A DNA stretch of 64,000 bases from an uncultured Bacteroidales bacterium (lineage in GTDB: Bacteria; Bacteroidota; Bacteroidia; Bacteroidales; UBA932). This document shows, one piece after another, positions 53,520 to 60,984 of this stretch. The position numbers and the translations under genes are program-made. The notes beneath the pieces were generated by a model. The model was not told the origin of the DNA and ran no database searches. It saw only the letters and a program-made list of their open reading frames with translations. The stretch's first letter is position 1. Every line of letters begins with the position of its first letter. The stretch spans positions 9,133-73,132 of the forward strand of contig CAKULN010000013.1 in the NCBI GenBank assembly GCA_934667175.1, in the 5' to 3' direction.

Positions 53520-55007
53520 ATGAAAAGAAAACAATACCCGATATTCATTTCATACCGTCATAGTGACACGGCGGACAAGGCTGAGCACTTGCTGTCGCTT
53601 TTGGAAGCGGCAGGGTATAAAAATCGAGTGAGTTTCGACAGAGAGAATCTGGACGGGAGATTTGATTTGGAGATACTCAGACGATTGGACACCTGCACAG
53701 ATTTCATCATTATACTTGGTACCGAAACTCTTGCACATTTTAATGACGAAGAGTTCGAATGGTATGAAAAATTGGCGACTTGCGACATTGATTCTTTTCC
53801 AACCCTTGAAAATGAATTCTTGGCCGAGAAATGTATACTACGTATGAAGTCCGGAAAAGAAAGCCGAGAGGCCGACAAACATATTGACTTTGTTCGTCTG
53901 GAAATAGCCAGGGCGATTGTCGGAGGGAAAAATGTCATCCCGGTAGTGCCGGTCAACACTGATGAGTATAATTTTGATGACCTTTCCCTACCTAAAGACA
54001 TCCAACTGCTCAACAAATACCAGGCTGTAAAGTATCAAGATAGTAAGAATTTCCTATTCAAGGATGTCCTTGATAGAATACTCAAAAAACTAAAAACACC
54101 CATTAAATATCATTTGCTCAAGATCGGTAGCATTTCATTGTTTGTCTTATTGGTCTTACTGAGTGCCATAAGCCTTGTCAAATGGAGTTCTGAGAAGACT
54201 CTGTTCCATCAGCTAAAAACCCAAACTGATTTCGAGAGATTCAAAAATGGTACATGGTTCTTTACGAGCCAGTGTTCCGACAGTATCAGACTATTCCATG
54301 GTCTAAAAGGTACAAACTATATTCCTATAAATGATTCTGAGCATACAGGAAGGAAAGACTCCATTCTCGTCAGATGGGATGACAAGTGTTCACTTAATCA
54401 GATAAGAGCATTGAGACGTATTATCAATAACATGATGTTTATCCCCAAAGGTTCTTTCACAATGGGTTCTGTCCGAATCGAAGGACATCTTAACACACCA
54501 CACCTTGCGAACATAACGAGTGACTTCTATCTCGGAAAGTTTGAGGTTTCAGAACGAGAATGGAGCACAATCATGAACAATTCGATTGATGGGAGAGAAG
54601 AAATGCCCAAAACAGGAATATCATGGGATGATTGCATTGAATATATCAACGCACTTAGAGTCATGACAGGCATGAAGTTCTCCATGCCAACAGAAGAGCA
54701 GTGGGAGTACGCCGCAAGCTTCCCTCTTAATGAGACTCCGCTATATGCCGGGAGCAATAATCCTGATGATGTCGCCGTTTATAACGCAAATGCACCACAG
54801 AGAATAGGGACAAAGAAGCCTAACGAACGAGAATTGTACGATTTGTCAGGCAATGTCGCAGAATGGTGTTATAGTGACGACATAGGTAAGAAACCAATTC
54901 GTGGAGGCTCATTTCTTTCGTCCGCTGACGAAATCACTGTAACATTCTCAGACAAGGCGGCGGGCAAGAGTGATGCCATCGGACTGAGGTTATCGTTAAT
55001 CAAATAG
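53520..55007 (+). CDS. TIR-TM-FGE protein
   Basis: 495 residues. An N-terminal TIR domain (about 5-190): PIFISYRHSDTADKAEHLLS, VSFDRENLDGRFD, FIIILGTETLAHF, and a candidate catalytic glutamate in FVRLEIARAI. Then a TM helix (about 200-222) and a formylglycine-generating-enzyme/SUMF1-like domain (about 304-493): MMFIPKGSFTMGS, FEVSEREWSTIM, FSMPTEEQWEYAAS, LYDLSGNVAEWC, PIRGGSFL. The cysteines of active FGE are not evident, so it is likely a binding (C-lectin-type) fold. The orientation suggests TIR inside and FGE in the periplasm. Followed by two exported proteins. Confidence 0.88.
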   Translation: MKRKQYPIFISYRHSDTADKAEHLLSLLEAAGYKNRVSFDRENLDGRFDLEILRRLDTCTDFIIILGTETLAHFNDEEFEWYEKLATCDIDSFPTLENEFLAEKCILRMKSGKESREADKHIDFVRLEIARAIVGGKNVIPVVPVNTDEYNFDDLSLPKDIQLLNKYQAVKYQDSKNFLFKDVLDRILKKLKTPIKYHLLKIGSISLFVLLVLLSAISLVKWSSEKTLFHQLKTQTDFERFKNGTWFFTSQCSDSIRLFHGLKGTNYIPINDSEHTGRKDSILVRWDDKCSLNQIRALRRIINNMMFIPKGSFTMGSVRIEGHLNTPHLANITSDFYLGKFEVSEREWSTIMNNSIDGREEMPKTGISWDDCIEYINALRVMTGMKFSMPTEEQWEYAASFPLNETPLYAGSNNPDDVAVYNANAPQRIGTKKPNERELYDLSGNVAEWCYSDDIGKKPIRGGSFLSSADEITVTFSDKAAGKSDAIGLRLSLIK

Positions 55008-55018
55008 TATCTAAACGC

Positions 55019-55693
55019 ATGAGACGTTTCTTTATCATGTTTATAACCAGCACCCTCTGTTTCACGGCATTCGGACAGAGTAAGGATTTCAACAACGTGT
55101 TCGATGCTTGTAGGATGGCTCAGTCTTCAATGGCTGATGGCGAGGGAAGTAAAAGTGAAATAAGAGAGGCATCCCGTCTATTAAGTTCTGTAATCTGGAG
55201 ACCTCTGACTCTCGAGCCTCTCAATACGGAAGGAGAGGCTGATATTAAAGGACATCTGGTGTTCACCCCGGAGTTCTTTGAAGCCGTGTCAAATGGTAAG
55301 CGGAAAGTCTATGATATGGCCAAGAAATATGCAAGGGAACACGAAAAGGACAAGATGCGTGGGGACGATAAAGTGCTGATGTGCACAAAGTGTATAGGTG
55401 CCAAGCAGACTGTAACTTATCGTATGAAGCACTATCATCCTCAGGTCAGAGTGGCCGCTGTTGCCGAGGTCAACGGGATGGTCAACATTAAGGTTTGGGT
55501 TAAAGACACAGCCGGAAACTTGTATGAAAAGAAGTCAACAACAGACGAATATAAAGGCATGCCGTACAGAAAGTTAGACGAACTGACGATACCCATGGAT
55601 TGCAATGACATCGTTTATATAACCGTTGAGAACAAATATGATAAGCCACGCAGTGTGGCTATTATCGTTGACAATAAAACCGTCGAACAATGA
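55019..55693 (+). CDS. Exported hypothetical protein
   Basis: 224 residues with a signal peptide (RRFFIMFITSTLCFTAFGQ, cleavage near residue 20). The mature part is not recognised: it begins helical (DFNNVFDACRMAQSSMADGE), has a CTKC motif (about residues 121-124), and ends in a beta-rich domain (VRVAAVAEVNGMVNIKVWVK). The stop overlaps the CHAT gene start (ATGA) and the TIR-FGE gene ends 11 nt upstream, so it belongs to a three-gene coupled set. A role as a bridge or substrate of the CHAT protease is speculation. Confidence 0.8.
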   Translation: MRRFFIMFITSTLCFTAFGQSKDFNNVFDACRMAQSSMADGEGSKSEIREASRLLSSVIWRPLTLEPLNTEGEADIKGHLVFTPEFFEAVSNGKRKVYDMAKKYAREHEKDKMRGDDKVLMCTKCIGAKQTVTYRMKHYHPQVRVAAVAEVNGMVNIKVWVKDTAGNLYEKKSTTDEYKGMPYRKLDELTIPMDCNDIVYITVENKYDKPRSVAIIVDNKTVEQ

Positions 55694-58446
55694 AACGTTT
55701 CTATTTACTAATCTGCGGTTTGTTGCTATCCACTATGGCACTTGCGCAAACAGAGACAGCAGTCCGGTTGTACCAAAAAGCCACAGCTGACCGAACAAAG
55801 ACAGAGCAATTTCTGCATCAGGATTTCTCTGCAATTGATTCTACATCCATGCATGATCTGGCTGTGTTGTTCTATAGGAGCAATGATTATCTTTCCGCTG
55901 GAACGTGTTGGGAAATCGCGTTACAAAAGGTAAAAAAACACGGGAAAGCCTACGAGCAAATTTTGAACGCATTGTCCTCGGCCTATGCCCAATTAAATGA
56001 TCCTCAAAAGATTGAATGGCTGGCTGGAGTGATAGACGAGCATAATAAGCAGGACTTGAAAAAACCATGTAATGACTACAAATGCAAATTGGAGCGTGCG
56101 CAATATTATGCCGTACAAGGTGATGAGTTGAAAGCAAAAACTTACATTAAAGAAAGTCTTGACCTATGCCAGACAGAAGAGCAACGCTGTGAGGTTGAAG
56201 AGACCTACGCCAGAATTCTCTTCGACCTACGTGACTTTCTTAGTTGCGCACAATACTACCTTTCTGCGTCCAATCGTTGGAAGAAAATAGGAAGTAATCC
56301 CCTTCACATGGGAACCGACATTTACTGGGCGGCGCAAAATTACATGTTGGCGTCAAGATACGAGGATGCTGAGAAATGCTCCAGATTAGCCATGGAGTGC
56401 TTCAAAGAACAGAAAAATGAAACAGATAAGAAATTATACCTGATGAGTGTCTTGAGCCTGGGTGATGCGCTTTTTTGCCAGCAAAAAAATGAAGAAGCGC
56501 TTGTCGCTTATCAGACAGAAAAGGATGGCTATGAAGCGTGGATGCCTGACAGCGAGAAACATGCCGACGCTTTAAAGGACATGGCTAAAGTTGAGGTAAG
56601 GTTGAAAAAGTACGAAGAGGCCAAGAAACATTACCAAGCAGCGCTGGACATTTACAAGGCCCTGAATATCGACAACAAATATTCCGACACATATTCACTG
56701 CTAATGATTTGTCTGCGTAAAGCCAACGAAAATGATGCGGCGGATCAAATGGAGCAAGTGGCGGAGAACAATAGGAAAGCAGTGTATCGTAGACTGTTGG
56801 ACAATGAGTTGCCATCACTTGAGACCACAAGAAAGTATCTTGGTTCAATGACCTATACAAATTCATTAAACACGATAGCTGAATGTTACTTCGGGATAAA
56901 TGACTATGACAAGGCGGCGGATTATTTTTCACTCTATTCAGAGAACTTGCGGAACATGCTTCGTGAACGTTTTGCCATGATGACAGAAAAAGACAGGAAA
57001 CGGGTTTGGGACGAGCAACAACGAAACATTGATAATTTCCGCTTTGACATTGCTGTTCTACCAGACTCAGTCAGCCACATGATGCAACGATTTACTCCGA
57101 CTTTTTATGATTTGGAACTTCTCTCAAAAGGCATTTTGCTCAACTCAAACATTGAATTTGAGAAGGTTCTGAACAGCCAGCCGAACGAACGATTGATTGA
57201 AATCTACAGACAGATCAAGATCAATCAAGATGAAATCGAGCGTCTTCAGACTTCGGTATCCGAAGTTAATCTTGACAAAACACTCAACCTCAAGCAAAAA
57301 AACGTCCTGTTGGAAAAAGAGCTTATGCTGGGATGTTCCGAAATTAAGGACTACACTGAATATCTTTCATACACATGGAAAGATGTACAGCACAATCTTA
57401 AGGACAACGATGTCGCTATCGAATTTACCATGGTGCAGTTGTCTCCATTAGACAAGGATTCATATTTACTGGCTCTTGTTCTGACATCAACGGGAGAGCC
57501 TGTTATGGAGTTGGTAAGCAAACGCGACATTATCTACAATATGGAGCAGCAATTCAACCTCTACGACAATCCTATATTCTTCAGAAAGTTTTGGGGAGGT
57601 GCGTTACTAAAACATATTGAAGGGAAGAAGCGAATATTCTTTGCATCAAATAACATGTTGAGTAACATTGCCATTGAATACTTGAAAGACGGTGACAAAC
57701 CTTTCTTTGAGACACACGAAGTCTACCGCCTGTCTTCCACAAAAGAACTTTGTCGTCACTACCAGACATCTTCGAATAAAACACTCTGTCTTTTCGGAGA
57801 TGTCGATTATGACACGAACACAAAAGCGAAAAATCGTGATGATTTCGGAAGTTTAGAGTTTTCTAAAGCAGAAATTAATGGCATTTCGGATTGTATGAGA
57901 AAGATATTCAAGGTAAAGGTATATGATGGGCGAAATGCCTCCGAGCAGAATTTCCGATCGCTCTCTGAAAATTGCCCAGCTATACTCCACATCGCTTCAC
58001 ATGGAAAATATACAGGAGACAAAGGTCTTACTGCCGATGAAGCCATGAACTACAGTTTCATCGCACTGTCCGGGATAAACCTTTTCGACCAAAAGCAAGA
58101 TAACGACGGAAAAATCACCGCTGCGGATGTCGCGACCATGAATCTTCGTCAATGCGATATGGTGGTACTCTCCGCATGTCAAACCGCTTTGGGAGGTCAA
58201 GGGGCTGATGGCATATTTGGTCTGCAAAGAGGGTTCAAAAATGCCGGCGTCCATACTTTGATGATGTCTATCAAGCCCGTTCACGATGAGTCAACCGCCA
58301 AGTTAATGGTCTCATTCTACCAAGGACTCGCAAAAGGATTCTCCAAACGCAAGGCTCTTGCCAATGCACAAAAACAGTTAAGAGATCAGGGATACACACA
58401 AGGAGATCATTGGGCACCATTCATTCTTTTAGATGCGCTTGAGTAA
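55690..58446 (+). CDS. Exported TPR-CHAT caspase-like protease
   Basis: 918 residues. Signal peptide (KRFYLLICGLLLSTMALAQ). Residues about 25-430 are TPR-like helical repeats (YLSAGTCWEIALQKVKKHGK, EEAKKHYQAALDIYKALNID). A linker coiled coil follows (about 510-560), then the C-terminal CHAT domain (about 590-918) with the catalytic His in ILHIASHGKY (about 771) and Cys in VVLSACQTALGG (about 829). The final helix pattern (DHWAPFILLDALE) is the usual CHAT end. CHAT proteases are mostly cytoplasmic in known immune systems; here the signal peptide implies the periplasm. Confidence 0.92.
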   Translation: MKRFYLLICGLLLSTMALAQTETAVRLYQKATADRTKTEQFLHQDFSAIDSTSMHDLAVLFYRSNDYLSAGTCWEIALQKVKKHGKAYEQILNALSSAYAQLNDPQKIEWLAGVIDEHNKQDLKKPCNDYKCKLERAQYYAVQGDELKAKTYIKESLDLCQTEEQRCEVEETYARILFDLRDFLSCAQYYLSASNRWKKIGSNPLHMGTDIYWAAQNYMLASRYEDAEKCSRLAMECFKEQKNETDKKLYLMSVLSLGDALFCQQKNEEALVAYQTEKDGYEAWMPDSEKHADALKDMAKVEVRLKKYEEAKKHYQAALDIYKALNIDNKYSDTYSLLMICLRKANENDAADQMEQVAENNRKAVYRRLLDNELPSLETTRKYLGSMTYTNSLNTIAECYFGINDYDKAADYFSLYSENLRNMLRERFAMMTEKDRKRVWDEQQRNIDNFRFDIAVLPDSVSHMMQRFTPTFYDLELLSKGILLNSNIEFEKVLNSQPNERLIEIYRQIKINQDEIERLQTSVSEVNLDKTLNLKQKNVLLEKELMLGCSEIKDYTEYLSYTWKDVQHNLKDNDVAIEFTMVQLSPLDKDSYLLALVLTSTGEPVMELVSKRDIIYNMEQQFNLYDNPIFFRKFWGGALLKHIEGKKRIFFASNNMLSNIAIEYLKDGDKPFFETHEVYRLSSTKELCRHYQTSSNKTLCLFGDVDYDTNTKAKNRDDFGSLEFSKAEINGISDCMRKIFKVKVYDGRNASEQNFRSLSENCPAILHIASHGKYTGDKGLTADEAMNYSFIALSGINLFDQKQDNDGKITAADVATMNLRQCDMVVLSACQTALGGQGADGIFGLQRGFKNAGVHTLMMSIKPVHDESTAKLMVSFYQGLAKGFSKRKALANAQKQLRDQGYTQGDHWAPFILLDALE

Positions 58447-58464
58447 TAGCATAACACATTGACG

Positions 58465-58569
58465 ATGACAGGAACAGAGATAGTAGCAACTATTATTGAG
58501 CATGATTTAACTGTAACTGCGCGGTTCTTCGATAGAGCGTATTGCCCGCCGGTTAGCAGGAGATCTTAA
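58465..58569 (+). pseudogene. Sigma-factor-like N-terminal fragment
   Basis: A 34-codon frame (MTGTEIVATIIEHDLTVTAR...) resembles the start of region 2 of Bacteroidetes ECF sigma factors (IIxxDxxVTxxFFxxxCxP). It then stops; a +1 frame continues as GDLNKLWLFLIRQ before ending. It looks like a remnant, with low certainty, and fills the gap between CHAT and the lipoprotein. Confidence 0.35.
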
Positions 58570-58617
58570 TAAATTATGGCTGTTTTTAATACGACAAAGA
58601 CTGTGATATTACGATTT

Positions 58618-60336
58618 ATGAAATTCAGCATAGCAAATTTACTAGCATTATTGTTATTATCATATGGATGCGATCATCCACTATATACAAAAAATTTCCA
58701 TGATGATAATTTAATGGATTGGCAATACTGTAAGTATAAAGATCATATTGATATACGTATCAATGAAAAGACACTATTCTCGGAAAAGTGCGATACTGTT
58801 CTTACTGTATCAGACGAATATAACACAGCATTCATTTTATTGGACACAAGTAAAAATGAAAAGACGTATCGTTTTTTCCATCAAGATGGCCACCCAATTA
58901 TGAATAAATCAATGTGCAACTACAAGATTATTTGCGATAAAATAAGTGGGCATAAATATTTATGTTTTGGAGATAGTGAATATTCTGGAGTATATGGAAT
59001 TAACGGTAAAGTGGTTGTCCCCTATGGAGAGTGTAATAACTTTTATGTATACCCAAGCGAATTTGGGTTCTTACTTCTTGATGGTAAGATCTCAACTGAA
59101 GACCCTGAAGAATATCTTCATAAAATATACGACATAGACGGTAATCAACTAGTGTCCTGTTTGTGCTGGGATGTTGATCCTGTAATAATTCATAGTAACT
59201 TTTGGGAAGGATATCAGGATGATTGGGATACCTCTTCTATCGCTGATGTAAAAATTGTGGGATACATAATCAGCAATAAATCTCGAAAAAAAGGTGTGTT
59301 GAATTCCAAAGGACAGATGATTATTCCTATAAAATACGATTATGCCAAATTATTGAATACTTCCAAAAATTTTTCTCATTGTTTGTGGGAAACTTCGTGC
59401 GATGACTCTGATCGTGTGTATGTATATAATACGACAGGAATGAGAATATATACCTATAATGATGTGGAATACGTCCTTGACGATGACTATTCAACATCAA
59501 AGTATTTTGTCCATGGTAAATGTGATAGTGGGAATGCCGATGACTTGCTATGGTTATCTGTAATTGACTATCAGTCGGGAAAAGAGATGGCCATAGATAC
59601 ATTAGGAAATGAGATTATCCATTATCAGAAGAATACGTTGCGTACATACAATGGTGTATTCCAGAAATATATAAAAAAAAGGGATGACTATTCTTTGGAT
59701 AATTATGTTGACTATGAATTTCCAACATTCAAGAAATGGTATGTTAATAAAATGGGGCTATCATATTTCATAGAGTTCTATGATCACGATGACTATATTA
59801 TGGTAGATGGGTGTAAATATGAGAAGTCTGGATACCATAATGGCTTTGCCACATATGAATATAATAGTTGGGGAAATGTTAATAGTTACATCTATATTGG
59901 ATCGAATTATCAAGCTTATGATGTTATGAGAATGTGGAGTCCCTATTCGGGGACCTACACTTATGATTTCGATAAAATGACAAGCAACAAGGAATATCAG
60001 ATAAAATCTTATAGAGATGATGATTATAATACTTCCATCGCTAATTCAAATCCAACAACTCAAATAAATAATTCACCAGAATATGATTCTGACTCCAAAT
60101 GGAGCCAATACTATTTAGACAATTATAAGCGTAATGAACATATTGTTGAATCAAACATCGGGACATTACGCACGTTACAAGCTGATAATAATCCCAATGG
60201 TACAACAACATACTCAATTAACACAATCAAACAAAGTATCAAGGATGCCCAAAGGACAATGTATAATCTTAGAAATGAAGCACTCAGCAAAGGAATAAGT
60301 ATCCCAGCATCATATTATGAAACGTGTTTGTATTAA
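58618..60336 (+). CDS. AT-rich lipoprotein, WG-repeat-like
   Basis: 572 residues from ATG 58618, chosen because MKFSIANLLALLLLSYGC is a lipoprotein signal with the modified cysteine at 18. The middle (about 80-330) holds repeats of the kind (Y)GVxGxxGKxVVPYxxY: YSGVYGINGKVVVPYGECNN and KKGVLNSKGQMIIPIKYDYA, typical of WG-repeat proteins. The rest is acidic and unrecognised, ending in a short helix. It is strongly AT-rich, like the STAND genes. Whether it belongs to the upstream array is unclear, since a 171-nt gap separates it from the CHAT gene. Confidence 0.75.
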   Translation: MKFSIANLLALLLLSYGCDHPLYTKNFHDDNLMDWQYCKYKDHIDIRINEKTLFSEKCDTVLTVSDEYNTAFILLDTSKNEKTYRFFHQDGHPIMNKSMCNYKIICDKISGHKYLCFGDSEYSGVYGINGKVVVPYGECNNFYVYPSEFGFLLLDGKISTEDPEEYLHKIYDIDGNQLVSCLCWDVDPVIIHSNFWEGYQDDWDTSSIADVKIVGYIISNKSRKKGVLNSKGQMIIPIKYDYAKLLNTSKNFSHCLWETSCDDSDRVYVYNTTGMRIYTYNDVEYVLDDDYSTSKYFVHGKCDSGNADDLLWLSVIDYQSGKEMAIDTLGNEIIHYQKNTLRTYNGVFQKYIKKRDDYSLDNYVDYEFPTFKKWYVNKMGLSYFIEFYDHDDYIMVDGCKYEKSGYHNGFATYEYNSWGNVNSYIYIGSNYQAYDVMRMWSPYSGTYTYDFDKMTSNKEYQIKSYRDDDYNTSIANSNPTTQINNSPEYDSDSKWSQYYLDNYKRNEHIVESNIGTLRTLQADNNPNGTTTYSINTIKQSIKDAQRTMYNLRNEALSKGISIPASYYETCLY

Positions 60337-60984
60337 CTCCGTGTTACTTTTATCCAGTAGTTTATATCATAAAGGCAATGTTAAAATATGTTGATAGCGA
60401 TCTGCATAGCGATTCTTTTGTACCGCATCATGGGCTAGGATATTCGTTAACTTATGGATATGCTTGTGAAGAGGTTGACAGAAAGGAGAAAAATCCAACC
60501 AGAGAATCACCCTTGACCAAGTTGTTAAGAATGGGTTTCATCAGGTGAATTGGCGTTTAGACGGACAAAGAGCTCCAAAACGGAGTTTTCTCCGGGGAGA
60601 TGGGGTATGGAGGACAAGTGATAGATTCCGGAGGGAGAATTACTCTATATAAATATACAATAAAAGGAATATATGAAATGACAAAACCACCAAGATCTGT
60701 GAGGCTGAGCCAGAAGCTGGCAAGCCTGATTTTGGAAACTGAATAATCTCATAAAATTTAACATTCTTATGCACTTTAGGATTGCGATCAATGACAAGTA
60801 TTTCGTTCTACGGTTTTATGTCACCCGTAAGCACTCTGCGGCACCCTTGGGAGACGAAAAGCCAGGAAATCGTTTCCCAAGAGTGTATGATACACTCTTG
60901 GGGATCAAAAGAGGCCGGAAATGCTGCCGATTGGATCAAGCGCAAACCTAATAGAGCATAATCCCAAATTTAAAATGTACCACA
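60337..60984. other. 650-bp intergenic stretch with pseudogene remnant
   Basis: No intact gene is supported. It contains the first copy of a degenerate coding fragment (60378-60750) interrupted by an insertion. Beyond it are about 230 bp, including a short ORF at 60769-60951 with no recognisable features, before the calpain lipoprotein. Confidence 0.6.
60378..60750 (+). pseudogene. Pseudogene fragment, copy A, with 153-bp insertion
   Basis: The sequence encodes YVDSDLHSDSFVPHHGLGYS, is interrupted, and resumes at 60606 as GGQVIDSGGRITLYKYTIKG. It matches the fragment at 63820-63950, which lacks the interruption. The inserted stretch (60459-60611) is flanked by direct repeats TATGGA (60453-60458 and 60606-60611). 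The parent protein is not recognised. Confidence 0.6.

Noticed and set aside
37763..58446. Thoeris, CBASS or Avs label for the array
   Set aside because: No SLOG-containing ThsA, no CD-NTase and no Avs-type large ATPase with phage-terminase or portal sensor were recognised. Only module-level similarity holds.
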